Source of the DNA: an uncultured Clostridium sp.
GTDB taxonomy: Bacteria > Bacillota > Clostridia > TANB77 > CAG-508
DNA: 64,000 bases
Direction: 5' to 3'
Assembly: GCA_947570695.1 (NCBI GenBank)
Contig: CANOVB010000006.1
Span: 62,001 to 126,000, forward strand
The notes below the pieces were generated by a model that saw nothing but the letters and a program-made list of their open reading frames with translations, was not told where the DNA came from and did not search any database. Shown piece by piece: positions 7,312 through 14,100 of this stretch; the stretch's first letter is position 1, and each line of letters opens with the position of its first letter. A program made the translations under genes and the position numbers.

Positions 7312-7467
7312 ATGAATCATTATTTAGGAGTTAGAAAAGTTTATAATAGAAAAATTGCAAGAAAAAAATTAAAAGTCGAATATAAAACAAATAGAATATC
7401 TAATATTTGGCATAAACTGCAAGGCAAATTTCATTATACTAAAATAGATAAAAAGTTAGAGAATTAA
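7312..7467 (+). CDS. Small basic phage protein
   Basis: Fifty-one residues, strongly basic, preceded by TTGGAGGAATAG. It is the last gene before a structured non-coding stretch. Unknown function. Confidence 0.5.
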   Translation: MNHYLGVRKVYNRKIARKKLKVEYKTNRISNIWHKLQGKFHYTKIDKKLEN

Positions 7468-7472
7468 AAATG

Positions 7473-7500
7473 GCGAACAGCTAAACGCTATTCGCTTTAA
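7473..7500 (+). terminator. Weak intrinsic terminator
   Basis: GCGAACAGC pairs with GCTATTCGC (one C-A mismatch) around a 5-base loop, followed by TTTAAT. The short U tract makes it inefficient; it may also be the first stem of the structured region that follows. Confidence 0.4.
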
Positions 7501-7502
7501 TA

Positions 7503-7601
7503 TGAAAGGTTGCTGACAAGGACTTTAATTATTTTAGACAAGCCCCGGGTAATCTCAATATTTTTGTTATTATTGTTGTTATGACGACCACCTACCTTTC
7601 A
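7503..7601 (+). ncRNA. Structured untranslated element in the early operon
   Basis: Bases 7503-7510 (TGAAAGGT) are perfectly complementary to 7594-7601, closing a 99-base domain with GC-rich islands (GCCCCGGG, GACGACCACC) unlike the AT-rich surroundings. It contains no plausible reading frame. The phrase TTTAGRCAAGCCC also occurs in the late leader near 13222-13235. Possible roles are a leader, processing site or riboswitch-like element; none is recognised. Confidence 0.4.
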
Positions 7602-7653
7602 GAAAAAATATATCATAAAAATATAAAAAAGTAAAGATTGATAGGAGAGTAGT

Positions 7654-7809
7654 ATGTTTAGTAGAGAAGAATATGAAAGAGAACATAAAGAAGAATTAGA
7701 ACAAAGAAGAAAAGAATTGGCAAAAGAATTAGAAAAAGACAAATTTATACCAAGAAACAGAACAGAAAGAAGAAAAGCAATGAAGAGAAGGAGAAACAAT
7801 GGAAAATAA
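7654..7809 (+). CDS. Small highly charged phage protein
   Basis: Fifty-one residues, almost entirely E, K and R (helical), with AGGAGAGT before the ATG. It overlaps the next start by 11 bases. Unknown function. Confidence 0.5.
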   Translation: MFSREEYEREHKEELEQRRKELAKELEKDKFIPRNRTERRKAMKRRRNNGK

Positions 7810-8116
7810 TATAAATAATAAACCAGTCAATATAATAATAAAAACTACAATAACATTTTATGAAGAATCACCCCAAAAAGACACTTGGGGAAGTAATGAT
7901 ATAGTATATGAGTTATATTACAATACAGAAAATGGAATATTAAATGTAATCAAAATAGGTGCTTTTGGAGATGGAACATTAGTAAAAAGATTTCAAGACA
8001 GACGAGGTAGAGGAATAACACTAGATGAAATGCTAGAAAACATAAAAGAAATGTCAGAAATGACATACAAAGAATTTAAAGAAAAAGTTTTAAAGGAGAA
8101 TACAGATGTCAAATAA
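7799..8116 (+). CDS. Phage protein, unknown function
   Basis: 105 residues. The first 70 alternate hydrophobic and polar residues as in a beta sheet (NIIIKTTITFYEE, ELYYNTENGILNVIKIGAFG); the end is helical. AAGGAG lies before the ATG. It overlaps the following gene by 11 bases. Confidence 0.6.
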   Translation: MENNINNKPVNIIIKTTITFYEESPQKDTWGSNDIVYELYYNTENGILNVIKIGAFGDGTLVKRFQDRRGRGITLDEMLENIKEMSEMTYKEFKEKVLKENTDVK

Positions 8117-8391
8117 TATAGAAGAAGATATAAAGATAGTAGAAGAAATGTTAGAAAAAAAGCAGAGAAGTTTCAGAAGAACAATTTTGTGAATTAATAG
8201 GAATAAAACATATACAAGCAATAGAAAACATATTATCAGATAGAGAAAGACTAATAAAAGAAAATGAAGAATATAAAGAATTGTTAGAAGAAAAAACAAT
8301 ACGAATTAGTTATGAAGATAGTATACCAAGAAAATGTAATAAAAAAATAATAGAAGGAATTATAGAATTAGTAGATTTTGAAATTGTGTAA
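8106..8391 (+). pseudogene. Early phage gene split at a run of seven A
   Basis: From ATG 8106 the frame codes 28 residues and stops at TGA 8190-8192. If one base is skipped at the A7 run (8155-8161), the frame continues as SREVSEEQFCELIGIK... to a stop at 8389-8391, with a normal-looking 95-residue product. There is no CGG here. The cause may be an indel, a sequence error, or RNA polymerase slippage on the A tract. The overlap with the previous gene supports the start. Confidence 0.5.
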
Positions 8392-8404
8392 AGGAGATAA
8401 ATAA

Positions 8405-8704
8405 ATGGAGTTAGAAGAAGCTAAAGTAAAAGTAAATGAAATAACATCACATAAAAATGATTTTGATTATGCTTTTGGAACAAAAATACAAAGACCTTTT
8501 GCTGTTAGTCATGAAGGATTAGAAGCCATAGAAACAGTCTTACAAGCACTAGATAATTCTATACCTAAAGAAAAAATAAATAAAATAATAAATAGATATA
8601 GTTATGAAAATGGAAATGGAAGTTATTATATGCCTTCAGAATGTTATAAAAATTTTACAAGAGAAATTGTAAGATTAGTTGGTTATAATTTTAAGGAGGA
8701 ATAA
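8405..8704 (+). CDS. Early phage protein (tandem family copy 1)
   Basis: 99 residues. It shares the opening ELEEAKVKV, the central ETVLQALDNSIPKEKI and general layout with the next gene, pointing to tandem duplication. AAGGAG precedes the ATG. This family is typical of clostridial phages and has no known role. Confidence 0.6.
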   Translation: MELEEAKVKVNEITSHKNDFDYAFGTKIQRPFAVSHEGLEAIETVLQALDNSIPKEKINKIINRYSYENGNGSYYMPSECYKNFTREIVRLVGYNFKEE

Positions 8705-8983
8705 ATGAAGTTAGAAAAAGCTAAAAGTTTTTTAAGAAAAAAAATCACAGTAAATGATGCAGCAATAAAAGAAGCAAGAAAGAATGGAGATTTAAACTTA
8801 ATAGAATTAACTAATGATTTAGATACAGAGAGCAAATCAATAGAAAAAGTTTTACAAGCACTAGATGACAGTATATGCAAAAGTAAAATAAGAAAATTTA
8901 TTGAAGAAAATTCATATAAAGATACATATAATTTTAAAACTGTTGAAGTAAATAAATTATACGAACTATTGGAGGACAAGTAA
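8705..8983 (+). CDS. Early phage protein (tandem family copy 2)
   Basis: 92 residues, immediately after the previous stop with AAGGAGG inside that gene. KLEKAKSFL at the start and EKVLQALDDSICKSKI in the middle align with the preceding paralogue. Its last base is shared with the next start codon. Confidence 0.6.
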   Translation: MKLEKAKSFLRKKITVNDAAIKEARKNGDLNLIELTNDLDTESKSIEKVLQALDDSICKSKIRKFIEENSYKDTYNFKTVEVNKLYELLEDK

Positions 8984-9201
8984 TGTTAAAAATAAAAGAT
9001 AATGTAGATTTAAAAGAACTAAAGAAGTTTGGAATTGAGAAAGATGATGAAGGATATTTTTGGAAAAATAAATATGAAGTAGTTGTTTTAAGAATTAATG
9101 AAAAAATTAGAAAATTAGATAATCGAGGAGATAGAACAGGAAACGAAGTCTTTTTCGATTTAATCCAAGCAGGATTAGTAGAGAAAGTGAGTGATAGATA
9201 A
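8983..9201 (+). CDS. Small early phage protein
   Basis: 72 residues, coupled by one-base overlaps to genes on both sides and preceded by TTGGAGG. Mixed alpha/beta and charged; no family recognised. Confidence 0.55.
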   Translation: MLKIKDNVDLKELKKFGIEKDDEGYFWKNKYEVVVLRINEKIRKLDNRGDRTGNEVFFDLIQAGLVEKVSDR

Positions 9202-9455
9202 TGTCAGAAGCAGATAAGATGTTTGAAGAACTAGATTATGAAAAGATATTAGATGATGAAGATGTAGAAGAATATATAAAAAAAGATAAATTATATAGTT
9301 GTATAGAAAAGCATATTATATTTGACAAAGAACATAATTTATTAAATTTTAGAACAGAAGATATTTCAAATTATCAAACCATAATAACAATATTAAGTAT
9401 AAAAGAACTACAAGCAATAGATAAAAAAGTGGAGGAGTTAAAATGGACGAAATAA
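9201..9455 (+). CDS. Small acidic early phage protein
   Basis: 84 residues with a very acidic N-terminus (residues 5-25). Overlaps the next gene by 13 bases. Unknown function. Confidence 0.55.
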   Translation: MSEADKMFEELDYEKILDDEDVEEYIKKDKLYSCIEKHIIFDKEHNLLNFRTEDISNYQTIITILSIKELQAIDKKVEELKWTK

Positions 9456-9676
9456 CATTATATTCTTACAGATACATAGGTGGAGGACAAAAAGAGCAAG
9501 TGTTTATAACAATAAATTGTAAACAAAAATCATTTAAAACGAATATAAATCAAGGTAATATGAAACATAATTTGTTTGGCTTCTCTTGTTTTGAATTAAA
9601 AGATTATTCAGAATTTCAAGATTTAGAAAGATGTTTAGTAAAGAAAAGATTTAAAGAAGAAAAATTGGAGGAGTGA
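9443..9676 (+). CDS. Small early phage protein
   Basis: 77 residues with a probable beta-rich N-terminal half (ITLYSYRYIGGG, QVFITINCKQKSF). GTGGAGGAG precedes the ATG inside the upstream gene. Unknown function. Confidence 0.55.
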   Translation: MDEITLYSYRYIGGGQKEQVFITINCKQKSFKTNINQGNMKHNLFGFSCFELKDYSEFQDLERCLVKKRFKEEKLEE

Positions 9677-9681
9677 TAGTG

Positions 9682-9891
9682 ATGAGTAGCTGGAAAAGTG
9701 AGGAAAGATATTTTGATATTTGTCCAATGTGTAATGAGAAAGAAGCTCAAAGAAAAATGATATTGCTAAAAAAAGCGAATACATGGGGACAAAAGAAACT
9801 GACTAGACTATGTTATAACTGTTACTTAAAAGTATTAGATTTTATAGGAATTAGTGATGTAAATTTAGATAGGAGTGATTTAATTGAGTGA
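9682..9891 (+). CDS. Zinc-ribbon-like small phage protein
   Basis: 69 residues with CPMC near residue 13 and CYNC near residue 47, a likely four-cysteine zinc site. I start at ATG 9682 since TTGGAGGAG lies about 9 bases upstream; an upstream GTG at 9673 would overlap that site. The role is unknown, possibly nucleic acid binding. Confidence 0.6.
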   Translation: MSSWKSEERYFDICPMCNEKEAQRKMILLKKANTWGQKKLTRLCYNCYLKVLDFIGISDVNLDRSDLIE

Positions 9892-10252
9892 AATTCAAAA
9901 AGTAGGAGAGTATGGATTAGAAAATAGCACAGAAGGAATGTATGCAAGAACTACAAATGGAATATTAGGAATAATAGTAAATGCAAATTCAGATGAACTT
10001 ATTAATGGTCCTGAAATAGAAGTAAATGAAAGAATATATTGTGTTGAAAGAGATTCGATTAAAGATATAAAAGAAAACATAATAGATTTAATAGAAGTAG
10101 GTGACTATGTAAATGGAAAATACGTATATAAAATAACTGCGGGTTGTATTTACTTTAAAGGATATGCCCATGAAAACAAATCAATATTATGGATTCAATC
10201 AATAGTAACAAAAGAGCAATTTAAAAGTATAGAGTATAAAGTAGGTGAGTAG
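9884..10252 (+). CDS. Early phage protein, unknown function
   Basis: 122 residues, TTG start with AGGAGTG upstream and an 8-base overlap with the previous gene. The second half (LIEVGDYVNGKYVYKI...) looks like a small beta domain. No family recognised. Confidence 0.55.
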   Translation: MSEIQKVGEYGLENSTEGMYARTTNGILGIIVNANSDELINGPEIEVNERIYCVERDSIKDIKENIIDLIEVGDYVNGKYVYKITAGCIYFKGYAHENKSILWIQSIVTKEQFKSIEYKVGE

Positions 10253-10561
10253 ATGAGTGAAGAGGATATAGAACGAATAGCCAAAAAAGTAATAGAATTG
10301 CAAAAGTCAGATGGAATTAAATCTACACAAAGTTTATGGACATTTCAAGAAGTGCAACAACGATATCATAAACAAGTATTTGATAAATTTGGAACAACAG
10401 GAAGTATAGATAGTGCAATAAGAACAGTAGCAACATATAGTCAAGGACAAAGATATGTAGCGAGGTTAAGCGGACAAGAATTTGATAATGCAATACAAGT
10501 GACAGATAAATTATATAGATTAGTATTAGGATTGGAGAAAATTGATGAGTGTAAAAAATAA
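10253..10561 (+). CDS. Early phage protein, unknown function
   Basis: 102 residues beginning directly after the previous stop; GTAGGTGAG serves as ribosome site. The N-terminal helix (EEDIERIAKKVIELQ) resembles a short coiled coil; the rest is mixed. Unknown function. Confidence 0.55.
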   Translation: MSEEDIERIAKKVIELQKSDGIKSTQSLWTFQEVQQRYHKQVFDKFGTTGSIDSAIRTVATYSQGQRYVARLSGQEFDNAIQVTDKLYRLVLGLEKIDECKK

Positions 10562-10832
10562 AGTAAAAAGATTAAATAAAGAAGTTAAAAGATTACAAGA
10601 TGAATTACTAACATATCAATTATCAAATAATCGCTTAAGACAACAATTAGATATTCAAAAAGATACTGAAATGCTTGAAAATATTATTAAATTTGCAGTA
10701 ACTAATCATGTTGGAAATTTAAGAGCTGGAATGATGATAGATATTAATACAATAGATAAAATGAAAGAATTAAGACTAAACATAGAACGTAATGTTTTTG
10801 AACATTCTTACATAATGAGAGTAACATATTAG
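10545..10832 (+). CDS. Coiled-coil early phage protein
   Basis: 95 residues from ATG 10545 (a TTG at 10542 is the alternative). Residues 1-50 form a probable coiled coil (VKRLNKEVKRLQDELL...LRQQL). Overlaps the preceding gene by 17 bases. Confidence 0.55.
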   Translation: MSVKNKVKRLNKEVKRLQDELLTYQLSNNRLRQQLDIQKDTEMLENIIKFAVTNHVGNLRAGMMIDINTIDKMKELRLNIERNVFEHSYIMRVTY

Positions 10833-10841
10833 GAGGTAACA

Positions 10842-11075
10842 ATGCAAATAAGTGAAGAGGAATTAGATAAAATATTTAAAGAAATTGTTGAAGAAATTAA
10901 TTTAGAAAGTAAAAAAATTAGAAGTAATGCTTATGGTGTGACACCAGAAAGTAGTTATTCAATAACAATAAGAGACGAATTTTATAAAAATATAGGAAAA
11001 ATAGAATTATGTGAAAGAATAAGAAGAAAAATTAGAAAAACATTAGATAAAAAGAAATCAATGGAGGCAGTTTAG
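10842..11075 (+). CDS. Small early phage protein
   Basis: 77 residues, AGGAGG before the ATG, stop directly abutting the next start. Acidic N-terminus and basic C-terminus. Unknown function. Confidence 0.55.
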   Translation: MQISEEELDKIFKEIVEEINLESKKIRSNAYGVTPESSYSITIRDEFYKNIGKIELCERIRRKIRKTLDKKKSMEAV

Positions 11076-11522
11076 ATGAATGAAGAGGAAAAGAAAGCAT
11101 TAATAGCTTTAAGAGTATATGGTAAAAACTTAAGTGATGAGGAATTTCAAAATGTAACAACTACAATAAAAGAGTTAATGGAAAAGCAAAATAAAGAAAA
11201 TAAAGATTTAAAAGAAAAACTTAATAAAGCTGATTTAGATAATGCTAAATTACAACAAGAAATAGAAACACTAAAGAATGATACATATTGGAAAGGATAT
11301 ATAGACAAGCAAAATGAAGCAGTAGAAATATGTAAGATATGTAAGTATAAAAAACAAAACAATATAAAAGACAAGATGATAAATGAGCTAATAGATGAAT
11401 TAACTTGCAGTGAATGGGATACTTGTTGCGGTAATTGTACACATGAATGTGAAAAAGATTATGACCAATTATTTAACTGTATAAAAGAATATTTTAGAAA
11501 GAAGGTAGAAGATAATGGATAA
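11076..11522 (+). CDS. Coiled-coil protein with cysteine cluster
   Basis: 148 residues. Residues 20-75 are a long coiled coil (MEKQNKENKDLKEKL...). The second half carries CKICKYKK and later CSEWDTCCGNCTHECEKD, which suggests metal binding. GGAGGCAG precedes the ATG. It overlaps the HAD gene by 8 bases. Unknown function. Confidence 0.6.
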   Translation: MNEEEKKALIALRVYGKNLSDEEFQNVTTTIKELMEKQNKENKDLKEKLNKADLDNAKLQQEIETLKNDTYWKGYIDKQNEAVEICKICKYKKQNNIKDKMINELIDELTCSEWDTCCGNCTHECEKDYDQLFNCIKEYFRKKVEDNG

Positions 11523-11916
11523 AGTAGAAATGAAAGAATATAACTTAAAATTAGAAGAGGGAAAAGCAGTATGTTTTGATTTTGACGGAGTAATACATAA
11601 ATATAGCAAAGGTTGGCAAGATGGAAGTATATATGATGAATATAATAAAGATGTATTAGATTTAATGTTAGTTTTACAAAAATCAGGAATACCAGTTTTT
11701 ATATGTTCAACAAGAAAACCAGAACAAATTATAGAATGGTGGAACAAACAAGGATTTTGGTGTAAAGCGGATAGAGTAAATGATAATGAAACATTTTGGA
11801 ACGAATTGAATTTAATAGGGATAACAAATAAAAAATTACCAGCACAATTATATATAGATGATAGAGCATATAGATATACAGGACAAACGGTTAAAGAGTT
11901 TTTATTAGATAATTAA
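11515..11916 (+). CDS. HAD-family phosphatase-like phage protein
   Basis: 133 residues. Motif I is VCFDFDGVIH, with both aspartates; motif II threonine/serine is in FICSTRK; YIDDRAY supplies the acidic motif IV. Small phage HAD proteins may act on nucleotides or polynucleotide ends (kinase-phosphatase relatives). It has no kinase domain here. AAGAAGGTAG precedes the ATG. Confidence 0.75.
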   Translation: MDKVEMKEYNLKLEEGKAVCFDFDGVIHKYSKGWQDGSIYDEYNKDVLDLMLVLQKSGIPVFICSTRKPEQIIEWWNKQGFWCKADRVNDNETFWNELNLIGITNKKLPAQLYIDDRAYRYTGQTVKEFLLDN

Positions 11917-11938
11917 AAAGAGAGTGAGGTAAAAAATA

Positions 11939-12271
11939 ATGAAAGTAATGATTAGTCAACCTATGAGAGGTAAAACAGAAGAACAAATAAGAAAAGAAGG
12001 AGAAGAGGTTATAGAAAAATTTAATAAATTACATATAGAAGTAGTAGACACAATATTTACAGAAGAAGCACCAGAAAATATTAATCGAGCAATATATTAT
12101 TTATCAAAATCTATAGAAATATTAGGGCAAGTAGATGCATTGTATTTAATGAAAGGTTGGGAATTAGCAAGAGGTTGTAGAATAGAAAGAGCGGTAGCAA
12201 AAGAATATGGAATTAAGATATTAGATACTGACTTTTTAGAAGAAAAGCCGGCAATAAAAAAGGTGATGTAA
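11939..12271 (+). CDS. DUF4406 nucleoside deoxyribosyltransferase-like protein
   Basis: 110 residues. MISQPMRGKTEEQI at the start, LGQVDALYLMKGWELARGC and ERAVAKEYGIKIL are the hallmark blocks of DUF4406, a small relative of nucleoside 2-deoxyribosyltransferases common in phages. It probably acts in nucleotide metabolism or defence against base modification; the substrate is unknown. GAGTGAGG precedes the ATG. Confidence 0.8.
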   Translation: MKVMISQPMRGKTEEQIRKEGEEVIEKFNKLHIEVVDTIFTEEAPENINRAIYYLSKSIEILGQVDALYLMKGWELARGCRIERAVAKEYGIKILDTDFLEEKPAIKKVM

Positions 12272-12277
12272 TAAAGT

Positions 12278-12397
12278 ATGAAGACAGAAATAAAAAGAGA
12301 AACAGTAATAAATAAGATAGAAGAAATAAGAAAGAAAAACTTAGGCAAAGTAGGAGACATAATTATAAGTATATTAAAAGAGTTACTCAAAGAATAA
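12278..12397 (+). CDS. Very small phage protein
   Basis: Thirty-nine residues, helical and lysine-rich, starting 7 bases after the DUF4406 gene with AAAAGGTGATG upstream. Unknown function; supported only by spacing and ribosome site. Confidence 0.4.
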   Translation: MKTEIKRETVINKIEEIRKKNLGKVGDIIISILKELLKE

Positions 12398-12426
12398 AAA
12401 CAAAAACATAATAAATACTAAATAGT

Positions 12427-12654
12427 ATGAAAGATGAAGAAATATTGAAACTTTGGAAAAGTGGATTAAATAAAAATCAAGTAGCAAAGAGATATATGAG
12501 ACAATACAATCAAAGAATTAAGATAATAAGATTAGATATAAAGCACAGAAATGAAAGATTTATAACATATTATGAAGCTTTGGCAAGAGTAGAAAAATTA
12601 ATTTTAAAAGAAATTAAAGAAGGAGGTACAAATGATTACAAAAAAAGAACTTGA
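12427..12654 (+). CDS. Small HTH-like protein (copy 2)
   Basis: 75 residues. DEEILKLWKSGLNKNQVAKRY has a helix-turn-helix look and resembles the gene at 6064-6231. It overlaps the late activator gene by 23 bases, suggesting coupled translation. It may help regulate the switch to late transcription; that is inference. No strong ribosome site is visible. Confidence 0.5.
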   Translation: MKDEEILKLWKSGLNKNQVAKRYMRQYNQRIKIIRLDIKHRNERFITYYEALARVEKLILKEIKEGGTNDYKKRT

Positions 12655-13069
12655 ACAACTAGAAAACATATATAAAGAGCAAGAAGATTTAGAAAAAAGA
12701 ATAGAAAAGTTAGAATCAGTACCACAAAGGATAGTTAGAGACACTGTAAAAAGTAGCTCTAAACATTTTCCATATATAGAAGGACATTCAATAATTACAG
12801 GACTTGAGGAAGATAATACATACAAAAGAAGAAAAAAACAACTAAAGAAATTAAAAAAGATGTATTTAGATAATAAAATAAAAATAGATAAAGCAATAAT
12901 ACATTTGGAATATGAATTAAAGAAAATTGAAGAGGAAGATTCGGATATAAGAAAGATAATAAGGTTAAAATATGAAGATAATCTTAGTTGGATACAAATT
13001 ATGTTTAAAATGAATTATAACGCGGAAAGTACGGCTAGAATGAAGTTAGATAGATTTTTAGAAGAGTAA
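12632..13069 (+). CDS. ArpU/RinA-type late transcription activator
   Basis: 145 residues. A long N-terminal coiled coil is followed by a C-terminal sigma-region-4-like helix-turn-helix (SDIRKIIRLKYEDNLSWIQIMFKMNYN, ARMKLDRFL). The layout and the position directly before the late region match the ArpU/RinA/DUF1492 family that switches on late genes. AAGGAGG precedes the ATG. AGG is used twice here as plain arginine (12728-12730, 12962-12964), which matters for comparison with the frameshift sites. Confidence 0.8.
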   Translation: MITKKELEQLENIYKEQEDLEKRIEKLESVPQRIVRDTVKSSSKHFPYIEGHSIITGLEEDNTYKRRKKQLKKLKKMYLDNKIKIDKAIIHLEYELKKIEEEDSDIRKIIRLKYEDNLSWIQIMFKMNYNAESTARMKLDRFLEE

Positions 13070-13097
13070 AAATACTCTTCTTTCATATATTTTTTAA

Positions 13098-13140
13098 TTT
13101 GTGCGTTTTGTGCGGAAGTAATGTGTTATATTTGTATTAT
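13098..13140 (+). promoter_or_regulatory. Candidate late promoter with activator repeats
   Basis: TTTGTGCG occurs twice with a 9-bp period (13098-13105, 13107-13114), ending just where a -35 element would be for the -10-like TATTAT at 13135-13140. No good -35 hexamer is present. That fits an activator-dependent promoter, probably controlled by the adjacent ArpU/RinA-type protein. Confidence 0.5.
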
Positions 13141-13273
13141 GAAATATTATATTTTTTATTTCATTTGTAATTCTATAATGTTTTGACTTAAATTTATATA
13201 TTTAAGTGGCTTAAAGAAAGTTTAGGCAAGCCCAGAAAAGCATTATATCTCCTAGAATACTTTATATATAAGT

Positions 13274-13309
13274 AAAAAATAGTGGTTATATAAATAACTA
13301 CTATTTTTT
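13274..13309 (+). terminator. Strong terminator in the late leader
   Basis: A 16-bp stem (fully paired in RNA with one G-U pair) around a 4-base loop ends in six T. It stands about 130 bases after the candidate late promoter and just before the first late gene, so late transcripts must read through it. Confidence 0.7.
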
Positions 13310-13331
13310 ATATTAGAGAAGGAGGATTATT

Positions 13332-13496
13332 TTGATAACACAAGAAATATTAAATATTCAAAACGAATATAAAGATGAAGAAACTAAGAAGTTTTTAATA
13401 TATATGTGCAGAAAATGTAAATTTTATAATAATGGTTGTATAAAGAAAAGAGTAATAAGAGAATGTGCAAGAAAAGGATTAAAAGATAAAGATTAG
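13332..13496 (+). CDS. Small cysteine-containing phage protein
   Basis: 54 residues from TTG 13332, with GAAGGAGG 6-7 bases upstream. It contains CRKCKFYNNGC and a later cysteine, a possible zinc site. It ends two bases before the tRNA-Leu. Unknown function. Confidence 0.5.
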   Translation: MITQEILNIQNEYKDEETKKFLIYMCRKCKFYNNGCIKKRVIRECARKGLKDKD

Positions 13497-13498
13497 AT

Positions 13499-13581
13499 GT
13501 ATATATGGTGGAATTGGCAGACACAGTGGACTTAAAATCCATTTCGAAAGAGTGCAAGTTCAAATCTTGCTATCTACACCA
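13499..13581 (+). tRNA. Phage-borne tRNA-Leu (anticodon UAA)
   Basis: The D loop (GAATTGGCAGACAC), anticodon loop CTTAAAA, a short variable arm, T stem-loop GCAAG-TTCAAAT-CTTGC and an encoded CCA are all present. Length is 83 nt. The acceptor stem GTATATA/TATCTAC has one mismatch (T4-C69). UUA is a dominant leucine codon in this AT-rich phage, so the tRNA may support late expression. Confidence 0.88.
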
Positions 13582-13584
13582 TAA

Positions 13585-13660
13585 TATAAAATGGATAATT
13601 AGGAATACTCAGATTGATTTTAAATCTTTCGTTAGTGCAGGAGTAATTATTCATTTTATA
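13585..13660 (+). ncRNA. tRNA-sized long stem-loop of unknown function
   Basis: Bases 13585-13601 pair with 13644-13660 along 17 bp (one G-U), enclosing 42 bases that hold a smaller AGATT/AATCT hairpin. The element starts three bases after the tRNA-Leu CCA end and stops before the terminase ribosome site. It lacks tRNA loop signatures. It could be an RNA-processing signal, a packaging site or a translational control element. Confidence 0.45.
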
Positions 13661-13689
13661 ATATTTTTATTAATAGGAAGGAGGAAAAT

Positions 13690-14100
13690 ATGGATAATAA
13701 TAAACAAATAGGTAGACCGAAGAAATATCATAATGCAGAAGAAATGCAAATAGTAATAGATGAATATTTTGCTTCTTGCCTTAAAATAAAATGGGAAAAT
13801 GGAAAACCAGTAAAAGATGCTTTAGGAAATTTTGTATATGAATATTGTAGACCTCCGACAATGTCAGGGCTTGCAAATGCGTTAGATATGAGTAGACAAA
13901 GCTTATTAAATTATAAAAATGAAGATGAGTTTTTTGACACGATAGAACGCGCGAGAAGAAAAGTAGAAATGTTTACAGAAGAAAAACTTTTTGAAAAAGA
14001 AACTTGCAATGGTTCTAAATTCAGTCTATCTAATAATTTTGGTTGGACAGAAAAACAAGAATCAACAGTGAAAGTAAATAAATTGGAAGATGTTTTATGA
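13690..14100 (+). CDS. Terminase small subunit
   Basis: 136 residues. An N-terminal GRPKKYHNAEEM region and a helix-turn-helix (TMSGLANALDMSRQSLLNYKNEDEFFDTI) are typical of small terminases that recognise phage DNA for packaging. It is immediately followed, with a 4-base overlap, by the large subunit. GGAAGGAGG precedes the ATG. Confidence 0.88.
   Translation: MDNNKQIGRPKKYHNAEEMQIVIDEYFASCLKIKWENGKPVKDALGNFVYEYCRPPTMSGLANALDMSRQSLLNYKNEDEFFDTIERARRKVEMFTEEKLFEKETCNGSKFSLSNNFGWTEKQESTVKVNKLEDVL

Noticed and set aside
7503..7601. Known riboswitch or intron-like RNA
   Set aside because: I could not match it to any known conserved core; kept only as a structured element.
8106..8391. Classic -1 programmed frameshift at A AAA AAG
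   Set aside because: The heptamer is present, but the -1 frame stops within about 12 codons; the open frame is +1.
13585..13660. A second tRNA, possibly one that reads CGGN
   Set aside because: The long uninterrupted stem and lack of a D arm, T loop and U33-type anticodon loop do not fit a tRNA.
13505..13711. A 68-codon frame over the tRNA-Leu region
   Set aside because: It lies on the tRNA and the stem-loop and has no ribosome site.
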